The position numbers and the translations under genes are program-made. Below, piece after piece: positions 21,946 through 31,839 of a stretch of 64,000 bases of DNA. Each line of letters opens with the position of its first letter. The stretch's first letter is position 1. The notes under the pieces were generated by a model, which searched no databases, was not told the DNA's origin, and was given only the letters and a program-made list of their open reading frames with translations. Source of the DNA: Oryza sativa Japonica Group. Lineage: Eukaryota > Streptophyta > Magnoliopsida > Poales > Poaceae. The stretch is from NCBI RefSeq assembly GCF_034140825.1, contig NC_089045.1, forward strand, positions 1,856,501 through 1,920,500. Direction: 5' to 3'.

Positions 21946-23284
21946 ATAACAGCTGATGAAGAAAACACAAAACAGAAATCAGCATAAGCCAGGTCAGTGA
22001 TCAAGTCATAATCAAGAATTCAAGATGACATTAATGTTAACATTTTTAGGTGTAAATCACGTTGCTAAAAAGTAAAAACATTTTAAATATGCTGATTAAA
22101 AAAATTTTCTGATATGCACGGCCAATATGTTGTACAGAAGATTAAAAATTCAGAGAAAATTTAAGTCTCTGCACTCTAAAAGGAATCAACGGGTAGCCAA
22201 AAAGAAAGGAGCAGCATGAACTATGATTAAACAAATTATTGCCAGAGTAAAAGAAAATAAAAGGCTCAATTCAACCCAAATTATTCTCTTTAGAACTCAA
22301 AAGGCATCGGAGCTTTTGATAGCATTACAAAATGGCAGTTACTAACTCAACAATGTCCAGAAAAAAACACTATATTTATTTGAACTTAGTATCTCATACA
22401 TTACTAGACACAAACACATACAAAAACACAAGTTTTCACACAGTAATCCCTTCCTATTTTGACATCAAACGAACAAACATTAGGAAAGCAACCTAGAACA
22501 TTGATATTATATAGCCTTTGTAACAAAATGTAGATGGAAAATAAGCAAAGCTGAAATTAATAATTAGCAAGAAGAAATGAAATGTTAAGGATATATAGGA
22601 CATAGGATATATTTAGCTCACAGAGAGCATCAAGCTTTAGACAATAAAATAAAAAAAATAACTAAAAGCACTTAAGCATTAAATAAAAATAGATTTAAAA
22701 CCACCAGATAATATGGAGCGATTAAGACTGGTTCAGATTAAAAAAAAAATTGAAACCATGCACACAAAGTTTGATGCATAAATAAAACCACCATATTGCT
22801 GTTTAGCTGAACTATAAAGGATTAGTATTCTTCAAGTTCGCTTTAGAAAATTCACCTTAAATGACATAATAATAGAATGGTGAACAATGTTCTTGAAACT
22901 AAAATTCTGAACGTACAAACAAGAATGAACCACTACCCAAGACAAATAAAACGGCGACCTATGACACTTCAATCGAAGGCAAATAACAGCTGATGATTGC
23001 CCTAGCTCATTTCACATAAGAAAAATGATGCAACAAAACAAACCTAAGGACCAAATTCAAATCAAATAAAGAAAAGAGTGCTAGCCATCTAACGAGAACA
23101 TGCAAGGACCATACTAAAATGAAATGGAAGTTCCACACATGAAGGTATATGATACAAAGAAAGAATTCTACAGAAAACAAGGTTAGGTTGAACTAATTAA
23201 TTTATCTTCAAAGCATGAAGATATTGAAATAAACAAGCACTACCCTGAAAAAACTAATAAGCATGCATACGGAGTACATATTCA

Positions 23285-23630
23285 TCATAAATAAAATAAA
23301 TGAAACTGTGTTAATCAAGTGATACATTTTGAATAAATGTCATAATATTATACGAAGAGGGCACCCATTATAGCTCATCCATACAGGCAAAAAGATAGTA
23401 TATATTAGTAGCTCTGTTAGTATGGCACTACCTACACAACATACAAACAGTCAAACAAATAAATGAAAGTGTTAATCAAGTGAGACATTTTTATGAACTG
23501 CGTAATATTATACGAAGAGGAGGGCACCCATTATATAGCGCATCCATACAGGCAAAAAAAGATAGTATATATTAGTTGCTCTTTGAGTATGGAACTATCT
23601 ACACAACATACACAACATTCAAACAATCTC
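23285..23630. repeat. Tandem duplication of about 170 bp inside block A
   Basis: Two adjacent imperfect copies (about 23285-23455 and 23456-23630) share GTTAATCAAGTGA[T/G]ACATTT, ATATTATACGAAGAGG, GGGCACCCATTATA and GATAGTATATATTAGT in the same order. Non-coding. Confidence 0.75.
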
Positions 23631-26182
23631 TTTGGTAAGCGACAATGAATGAGATACTAGCCTTAATTAAGGTCCTTTCTCGGTAAATCTTAAAGTGGGG
23701 GCACTAAAAAAAGGCATGTGCCAGACGAACTGTAAGAAGAAAATATAAAAGATAATTAATGTCAGGGGAGATAATCTACAGACAAGTTAGCAGAATTATA
23801 TTTTTAGTGTACATAGTGAAAATGTATGTATGATATATTTCGAAAAATATTGTGGGTGATTAGCAACAAAGTTCAAGAGATTTACGTCAATTTCAAAAGC
23901 GCTATCAATTCCTATAAAAAGCATAATATTTAGAAAACATCCACATTTCTATCTTAGCCTAGGCAAACAATGTTGAGACTGTAAACTTCAGTTATCTACA
24001 AACTTAGTTAGAAGATGAGCAACTTTCAAAACAGTGGACCCTGCCATTTACTTGAAATATCCTAGTTCCTGAATGAGGTGGTACATTCAATATGCAAAAT
24101 TAAATCAGGAGAAAACAATGCCATCAACTTATTTTCCGTACAGATCATGGTAATATATAAGTTAATAAAATACATAATTGTCAAAATAAATTATCATATT
24201 ACAACAACCTTACAGACCAAATCAGGACATGAAAGTCCGAATCATTTGATAATTACAATGTCCAACATCTTTAGGATGCTTAAAGAGCACATTGAAGACA
24301 ACACACCAAACGAACAGACAAAGGGCCAAACTATACTGGACTGAACCCACCATCTAGCTAGTTATAGAACATTACATGCCCAGATGTTAAAGATACTACT
24401 AGAGAAACAAGTTGGGCCAACTAATTAGAGATCAGATAGTGCTACTGATAACTCTTCCACAGTTCATAAAGCATAGATTTCTACTCACAAGAACATTTAA
24501 TAGATGGTTTTATAATGGCACACTTTACACAACCATCGAATTTACTTCTCAGAGCAGGAAAGCAAATTCAGTTCCATCAATTTTCTTGAAACAAATCTTC
24601 AAATTATTTTCACCATTAGTCAAAAGATTCCAGCATCACCTTCATAACCTTGTATATTGTTCAAAGGAAGTAACTGCCAAAAGAATCATCTACCATAGAA
24701 ACTTTAGGATGGGCCTTTTAGCTACTACATAACCATCTCCATCTTAACTGATAAATTAGCTTTCCGGAAGTAAACAAGTTAACATCAAAATTCTGTGAGA
24801 ACTATGACCATGTTTAAATGTTCTGACAAGATTGACTGATCCATGAACCATAGCAGGATTTGACTTAACAGCAAAGTAACAAGCAGATAAATTTCCTCCA
24901 AATAACATCATTCACTTGTTAGTTTTGATGAGAAAAGAAGTAGCACCAGTCTTGAATGGAATGGAGAAACCATCTTATACACCAATGTCTAATCCTAGCC
25001 ATGACCAATTCATACCACAGGCTTCAGTTTCTCTGGTTTCAATATGCCAAAAAATGTTCATAATGCAGATTAAGTGGTCGGACAATCGCTTCTAATGGAA
25101 GCAAACCAACTACACAATATTAACATATTGAAAATTCAATTAATTGCAATTAGTCATAACCCTAAACCAAAGCATTAAGGTTCCTACAAACTAACACCAG
25201 TGAACATGAAAATAACGGGATTTGTACCTCAAACTGAACAGGTCAAGCAGCAAGTAATCTGTAGTTCCTGTACTACGATAAAAATAATCCACAGGGAAGG
25301 CAGTCAAAAAGAGCTCCTTAAATCCTCGTGAAAGAAATCCAGAAGTTAAACTTTAACTAAGAACTGACACAGAAGAACAATACTGAAGAATCTTCCAACA
25401 CCCTAGTTTAACTCAAACTTTAGCACTCTTTCTTGCTGGAATTTAACAAATTAACAGCGGTGATTTGAAAGCTCTGAGCAAACCTAAGAAAGCCACCACG
25501 ATCATGTTTAAATGTTCTGATATGACTTGACCTTATATCATAAAAAATACCAGATCTGAAGGAAAAATTGTATATAATTGTAAGCTGCCGAATTGTCTCG
25601 AACTACCAAGCATCACAAATGCACAAACTTGAAAGGAACAGAACAATAATCAACAATAATCTTAGGCCAGTGAGCAATCCTAACCATTGACCATTTCAGA
25701 GCACAAACTTCATTTTATCTATCATACCCAAAATATCCACGGTACAGCTTAATTAAGCTGACAATCCATCTCACCGAACAGAAAGTGAAGCAAACCAACC
25801 GACCTCGCAATCAGTATTGCCAGAACAACAAATCACGATTAGCCATAAACCAATCGAAAGAAGGGCCGTTGAGAGAACTAACGCAACAGCAAGAGACGAA
25901 TCGCCGAAACTAGACCCCCAAAACCGAACGGATCAAGCAGTCACCGAAACTAGAAACCGGACCGAACCGATCAAAGCACCACCTGATGATCAAATCAACA
26001 AAAGGGCAGCGAACCAGGTGAGATCGAAACCGATGGATCCCTTACCTACCGACTTACCAGCCCAGCCCACCCGCGGCGGAGGGGGAAAGGGGAAGGAAGA
26101 AATAACCCGCGCGAGAAGAGGAAGGAAGCCATCGATCGCGCAATTCACAGCGATGAGGGTCTGAGGGGAGGAACGGGCTTGC

Positions 26183-26189
26183 ATTTATA
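26183..26189 (-). promoter_or_regulatory. TATA box of block A transcription unit
   Basis: TATAAAT on the minus strand, about 30 bp upstream of a GC-rich 5'-leader-like region. The second block lacks this TATA: its aligned sequence runs straight from CGGGCTTGC into GGAGAAGAG near 35740. Confidence 0.45.
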
Positions 26190-26689
26190 GAGGAAGGGAA
26201 CGAAGAGGAGAGGCACCGAGGAGGAAACCGAGTCGGTGGGCGCCCGACTATTCTGGTCGCAGTCGGAGACGGATACGGGATACGGAGGCGGTGTTGGTGG
26301 GCCCGGGGATGCCGAGTCCGTGTGCGGCTTTGAGTTATCTTGCGCTTTTTTCGGTGTCATGGTCGGGACGTTCTTATCGCTTTTTTCTTTTTTTTTTTTT
26401 ATTTTCAGAGGATGTTCTTATCGCTTAGCCGAAGCGGACACGCTTCACCCACCGTCCTAATCCTCGATGATTCGTCGTTAGCCGCAACCAGTCGTGCAAC
26501 TGTGATTTACTCCATGTTCCATGCTTCCATGGAGCACAGTAAAAATAAATTATTGGCCAATTACCCCCATTGTAAGTTTGTAAACAAACCGTGTTCACAC
26601 GTGATCAACCATGGACATTTGGATGGTTGCTGGTTCCCGAAGGTTCCAAGTTCCAACCATAGCTTGAGGGAGGGCTTATTCGCTTCAAA

Positions 26690-26990
26690 GGAATTGCAAA
26701 GAAAAAACATAGGAATAGGAATAGGTTCTAAACTATCATTCGCTTCATAGGAATGTACCATAGAAAAATTATAGAAAAGTTTTCCATTCCTCCATTTCTG
26801 AAGGAAAAGAATAGAAAAAAATAATCCACTCCAACCTAATGTTTGCATTTCTTTGGTTGGCTTGCTCAACAACATAGGAAAAATTCCTGTGTTTTTCAAT
26901 CCATAGGTTTGCACATGTATTCCTATAGTATTCCTACGTTTTTTCTATTCCTACGTTTTGAAAATCCTGTGAACCGAATGAGCCGAAATT
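26690..26990. repeat. MITE-like repeat rich in AGGAAT/ATTCCT
   Basis: The segment has inverted AGGAAT-type runs (ACATAGGAATAGGAATAGG at the left, TATTCCTATAGTATTCCTAC at the right) and ends near GTGAACCGAATGAGCC. This resembles a high-copy rice element; boundaries and family are uncertain. The flanking 26200-26690 shows nothing else recognisable. Confidence 0.4.
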
Positions 26991-27170
26991 TAAAAATTAG
27001 ATTCGACCAAAGTATATGGTGATTTCGTGGTCCATTCCACGGAACTAAATTAAGCACCACAATAGCATTCCACAAAGCTAGCATCTATGCATTTCCACAA
27101 CAAAAACTGTGCGTATTTGACGCCTTGACGGGAAACATTTCAATGGTCTTCAGTGCTGGAAATATTTTTG

Positions 27171-27405
27171 TCAATGATCTTTGCTGAACATGTCTTCCAA
27201 AGTTTTCAGCCAGTTCATGTATTGCCACCGCTCCTTCTCAACCAAATGGTGGCTGAACATGTCTTCCAAAGTTTTCAGCCAGTTCATATATTGCCACCGC
27301 TCCTTCTCAACCAAATGGTGGTGAAGTGAGCTTGCCAGTTTGGAGTTAACGCCTCTTGCCACCAGATATCCTTTTAGTGCAACTTGTAACTGCGGATCCA
27401 AATCT
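27171..27405 (-). pseudogene. Isolated last exon of a MAM33 (p32)-family gene
   Basis: From an intact acceptor (CAG at 27406-27408) the exon encodes DLDPQLQVALKGYLVARGVN, SKLASSLHHHLVEKERWQY and onwards to a stop at 27171. It matches the last exon of the complete gene at 38067-38232. A 69-bp unit (27183-27251 and 27252-27320) is tandemly duplicated, repeating HHLVEKERWQYMNWLKTLED plus MFS in frame. No upstream MAM33 exons occur before the second block begins at about 27.6 kb. This is therefore a 3' fragment left at the edge of a tandem duplication, unlikely to make a working protein. Confidence 0.88.
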
Positions 27406-27707
27406 CTGCAAAAAGAAAAATGGAAGGATTGCAAATAGGTAGGAATATAGACGTCTCTGCCTTCTTACTTAAAAGAAAAGGAATCAAAGGATCTTTGATG
27501 TTTGAAGGAACAGAAATATACCCCTTCAGTGGAGCAATGTGATACAGTCAACTTTCAATTTCATAAGTGGAAAACCACAGGCCAGACCACATAACCACTA
27601 ACTTAAGTTCAGAGTCCTCGAAGGTTGCAGCTCATGTGCCGAAGTGCTTGATTTTTGTCGATTTAATATCACATTAGATTTTTGCCTTCAACTGCACCAA
27701 CTTAGGC

Positions 27708-27925
27708 TGCGTTCATTAGCCTGTCACCTGTGTTACCAGCCCGCACAGTGCGCATAGAAAACGGTGTAGGCTATTAGCACGTGATTAATTAAGTATTTGC
27801 TTTTTTTTTAAAAAAAAGACCAATATGATTTTTTTAAGCAACTTTCGTATATAAACTTTTTGTAAAAAACCCTTTAAAAAGCGTGCGCGCGGAAAACGAA
27901 GAAGAGGGGTTGGGAACTAGGAGCA
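27708..27925. mobile_element. Rice MITE-like insertion in the start of block B
   Basis: Starts GGCTGCGTTCATTAGCCTG and ends near GAGGGGTTGGGAACTAGG. It contains CACGTGATTAATTAAGTATT and CAACTTTCGTATATAAACTT, all typical of a high-copy rice non-autonomous DNA element (from memory). It interrupts sequence homologous to about 20700. Confidence 0.5.
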
Positions 27926-28214
27926 ATATTTATTCTCCCAAGTGAACTCCAGTGCCTGATCCCACAGCAACTTTCCACAATTGCTGTTACAGCCTTTCTT
28001 TCTTCAACTTATAGGCACTGCCCATATTTCCGCCCTTATACTCTTTGGTAAGTAAGTATCTTCAATAAGGCTTCTGCAATTTTGCTCTTTCTAAAGCTTT
28101 CAGTGGGCGAAAGATTATCGCTGTGCCAATATTAATGACCAGCCAACACAACATAAGATACTTATCTCCGAGATCACCCAACACACACAAAACAACTCAA
28201 AAACTTGAAGAAAT

Positions 28215-28290
28215 TAGTGCCCCCTCCACTTTTATCCGGGCTTGGGACCGGCACTGGCAGGCACCCCTATCCCCAAATATAACACCCCAA
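28215..28290 (-). repeat. GC-rich conserved motif, RTE-LINE-like (copy 2)
   Basis: Second occurrence of the GCCGGTCCCAAGCCCGGATA motif, six bases shorter in its linker than the one at 20.85 kb. It marks the matching point of the two blocks. Confidence 0.35.
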
Positions 28291-30394
28291 CACGTCGAGT
28301 GAAATAAAAAAAGTAGGAGCACCCATGATTGCATTATGAAGTTAGTGAGCAATAATAGATCGAGTTAGCTATCCATAGCCCATCTAAGCATCTAACACAT
28401 CAAGGAAAGCAAAACGTTAAGGAAACAACTATCTTCATAAATCAAATACCAGTAATTCGCTAGAAGCAACCTATGCAGAAGGAGCTGACTATACCAACGA
28501 AAATAAACATGCAAATGCAGTTGTAACTATCACACTAAAATAGACTATCAATGCAAATGCGCATAGGAAAATAGGCTAACTACCACTAGGTTCAGGTAAT
28601 TCTATCACTAGTATGCTAGTTTGCCAAACAGGTAAATAACTAAGTTCAACACCTCAGGATAACTGGAACATTCTTTTAGGTGAAGAGCAACTAGTAACAA
28701 AATTAATCATGCCAATAAATTTAGCAAAAAACAATTTTTGGGAATGGAATCATCTTATCATCATCGATTAACCGATCTTCTTAAATTCTAAACATCAGCA
28801 AGTGGAACTCCATACCGTAACATGACAAAGACAATCGGCAAAAGGCTCATGCTAAACTATATCACACAACACAACTGAAATCATCCTCCGTATTTTCTTT
28901 GCAGGATATACATGAAATACAAATTCAGCACAAGTGCGTTTTCAGAATTTAGGACATTCAACATGGTTAATACTCCCAACACATAATTTAGAATATTCGA
29001 CATGGTTAATACCCAACGACTCAATTATATTAGTGTAATATGCAAAGCAACAAAATTTAGATTAATCATGGCGACGTTACATATTGTAAAATAAATGCTC
29101 GGATTAGATTCCCAAACAGAAGGTATAGCCCCCCACACAAAAGAGCATTATAAGAACAAGTCATCATATTAATAATATTTAATGTAATTACATGTGCATC
29201 ATCCTCTTAAAGATTATATTAAACTGCATTTGAATGGATAAGCCAAAAATATTTTTAGCTATATAGAGTCAGAACTATGTGTACTATATTTAATTTAATT
29301 CCATATCCATCACCCTGTTAAGTCTTTATTACTATTAAGTATATCAATACTAAATCAGACTGTAGTGCATCAAAGAAAATAGAGGAAGAGAACACGATAG
29401 AAATCAGAAGAAACTTGGTCAGTGATCAAGTCATAATCAAAAGTATTAAGTGCACATCACATTGCCAAAAACATTTTGAAGACAACTTCTGATATGTACT
29501 TTATGCACTTCCAATGTGTTGTAGAAGATTCAAAATTCAGAGTACAAAAATTGAGTCTTCGCATAATATTAGGAGGTAAATCAATGCATAACCACAAAGA
29601 ATGGGCAAGGACACACGAAATATGATTAAACAAACTTCTTCCATGAGCTGGTAAAAAGAAAAAAGTCAACCCAATTAACTGCCTTCTCTATAAAAATCAA
29701 AGGCATCAAAGCTTTCAAAGTTTCAATAGCAAATACAAAATGGTTTACTAGCTCGGCAATGTCCATAAAAAAACATACAAGCACTATATTCATTTGACCT
29801 CGTATCTCATGAATTACTGGACATAGACACAAGTATTCGCAACACAACATATATTGACATCAAACGAATAAACATCAGAAAATCAATCATAGAAGATAGA
29901 TATGATACTACTAGCCTTTGGAACAAGATAGAAAACAAACAAATTAGGAATTAATAATTAGCAACAAGAAATGAAATGTTAATCACGCAAACAAATTTGT
30001 AAAAACCAATTTTGGGCAAAGGAAACATTCAACAACTGGAACTTCATACTGTAACATGTAAAATATGTTCTCACACAACTTAAATCATCTAGTGCAAGTT
30101 GATTTCAGAATTTAGGACATTCAACATGGTTAATACTCGCAGCACGTAATTTACTACATTACATCAAACTCGCTTTAATAGGGTTAACGGCAATGGCATA
30201 GAAACGAATGTAAAATTCCATCAAATGGCAAATACGGAATAGAAAATTTTCAATGGCATATAAAGAAGAGTGGCAAATAAGGAAAAAATTGCTCGAAGGG
30301 ATACTAGGGAGGTATATCGATCTCATTCCCCCTCCTAGTTAAATTGGTTTGTGATAATCAATCAAATTCTCACAAATTAAAGTTGATATCAAAG

Positions 30395-30455
30395 TACTTC
30401 CTCCGTTTCATATTATAAGACTTTCTAGCATTACCCACATTCATATATATGTCAG

Positions 30456-30531
<76 letters not shown>

Positions 30532-30600
30532 TAGATTCATTGACATCTATATAAATATGGGCAATGCTAGAAAGTCTAATAATATGATACGGAGGGAGTA
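30395..30600. mobile_element. Stowaway MITE with an expanded (AT)35 loop
   Basis: The element spans 30397-30598, bounded by TA. The arms are inverted: CTTCCTCCGTTTCATATTAT with GACTTTCTAGCATT on the left; AATGCTAGAAAGTC and ATGATACGGAGGGAG on the right. The loop holds a pure AT dinucleotide run of about 70 bp (30459-30528). This microsatellite is likely to be length-variable. Confidence 0.88.
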
Positions 30601-31070
30601 CCTGTTTTGGATAATAGAAAAAGAGTTAGTTATTATAACACCAGCAGTAATTGGCATTTTAGTATTCTCTACCATCTGGAGTACATTGAACCACTTAAAA
30701 GATACTATATTAGATTTGGAATTCAACAAGTTGAAGGTTTCACTGTATTTACATATAAGAAGAATGGATCCATGTTACATATCAGTAGAGAAACGCCTAG
30801 GGTCTTCCGGCTAGCTCCACAAGGTGATGGGCTAGCCGGCTTGGGTTCGAAGCCTCACCTCTTCTATTTATTTGATATTAGGTCCTTCCCTAATATTCAT
30901 GTTTTTTTATGTTGCATACCAGTACATGACACAACAGACTTATGACAGAAAATGAGCCAGAGTAACTGACTCAAATTAATGTGCTGGTAATAGGCAGCGA
31001 ACAATAAGCAAATTCAATTCAAGATACCGACCGGTACTCAATGAGATGAAAGGATTTGATTTGATATGGT

Positions 31071-31668
31071 TCAGGGAGATGGAGAGGTGGCGAGGAGGAA
31101 GACATGGATGGCATGCATAAGACCAGAGGCATCGGGAGATCGGCAGCTAGGAGGGACGTACTTGGCCGCGTGTTCCATGGTATACTCGCCGATCTCAGCT
31201 GCCTCGCCACCGCAGCGCAGCCACAGGGCCTCCATGTAGCTCGTGTGTGCGAAATAGGCCTCCGCCTCCACTACCTCTCCTGATCCTCCCTCAACTACCA
31301 CGGTCACTTTGCGCCGCTCATACACACCCAGGTGGGTGCCCTGCAGATGCAATTCCGCTCCATCCAAATCATGCATCTAGCCATCTAGGTGAATAGGTGA
31401 TCGAGGACTGATCAGGAATATATGTACGTACCTCGAGGGCATCGAGGTCAACTAGGGCGCGGGGGGACACGGCGTAGAGCTCGCCGGAGACGAGATGGCT
31501 ACCGGAGGATGAACTTGGCCTGGGGAGGAGGAACGGAACAGAGTAGGGCCCCACAACAAGCGAGGCCGGGGTGGCGGTGGAGGCAGCACCAACCAAGGGG
31601 GAACCGGAGGCGGCGAGGAGAGGGTGGTTGGGGAAACCACGCTTCAGGGTGCCGTACACGAACACCAT
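31071..31668 (-). CDS. Gamma-glutamylamine cyclotransferase / AIG2-like protein
   Basis: A member of the gamma-glutamylcyclotransferase-like (GGCT/GGACT, AIG2) fold, which cyclises gamma-glutamyl groups to 5-oxoproline. Two exons, 31668-31432 and 31340-31071, GT-AG, giving 168 aa. The N-terminus MVFVYGTLKRGFPNHPLL carries the YGTLKxG substrate-binding signature. The family catalytic Glu aligns with E79, the last residue of exon 1 (LVDLDALE, compare DDFE in human GGACT). GELYAV precedes it. Exon 2 has VYERRKVTV and AYFAHTS, then a diverged tail ending LLATSPSP. The start at 31668 matches the family; an in-frame ATG 23 codons upstream is possible. It lies between two sub-copies of a duplicated block, in otherwise non-coding DNA. 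Cytosolic enzyme; the exact substrate is not predictable. Confidence 0.9.
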
Positions 31669-31780
31669 TGTCGCCGCCTCCACTCCTCCCCCTCCATTGC
31701 TCAATTTCTGCTCCACTGGAGTTTGGACGCTCCTCATCTTTACTCACCTGTTCATTATTATAACTAGTGTTATTATTATT

Positions 31781-31815
31781 TCAAGTAGATAGGTGTCCCG
31801 CGCAATTGCGTGGCT
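31781..31815 (-). repeat. Helitron-3'-end-like hairpin
   Basis: On the minus strand GGGTGTTAGCCACGCAATTG continues CGCGGGACACCTATCTACT. The 16-bp near-palindrome CCACGCAATTGCGCGG followed about 10 bases later by CTACT recalls rice Helitron 3' termini (hairpin then CTRRT), although CTACT departs from CTRRT. No Helitron 5' end or Rep/helicase sequence is identified. Confidence 0.3.
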
Positions 31816-31839
31816 AACACCCATATAAAATTATCTATT

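Larger units (their letters stand above)
20665..26200 (-). other. Duplicated AT-rich block, copy A (possible non-coding transcription unit)
   Basis: About 5.5 kb with no convincing protein-coding exon on either strand, yet alignable by eye along most of its length to 27.6-35.7 kb. At its right end the minus strand has TATAAAT (26183-26189), a GC-rich segment and ATGGCTTCCTTCCTC, then a strong donor GCTG|GTAAGT (about 26050). This looks like a promoter and first exon of a minus-strand gene. At its left end is a 75-bp GC-rich motif repeated at 28.2 kb. Differences between copies look about as frequent everywhere, which argues against protein constraint. It could be a non-coding RNA gene, a decayed gene or only duplicated spacer. 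Confidence 0.55.
27630..30160 (-). other. Duplicated block B, first sub-copy
   Basis: 27630-27705 matches 20663-20720 (both contain CAGCTCATGTGC). 28215-29960 matches about 20850-22580 of block A in order. 29990-30150 repeats 28725-28990 again (AGAATTTAGGACATTCAACA occurs in both). No coding exon found. It breaks off at about 30160, before the cyclotransferase gene. Confidence 0.65.

Noticed and set aside
24078-24732. Two plus-strand open frames of 88 and 106 codons in block A
   Set aside because: No domain; block B has mismatches and indels at the same place that do not keep these frames.
30459-30528. AT run as a possible regulatory or matrix-attachment element
   Set aside because: It sits exactly in a MITE loop, so a microsatellite expansion explains it.
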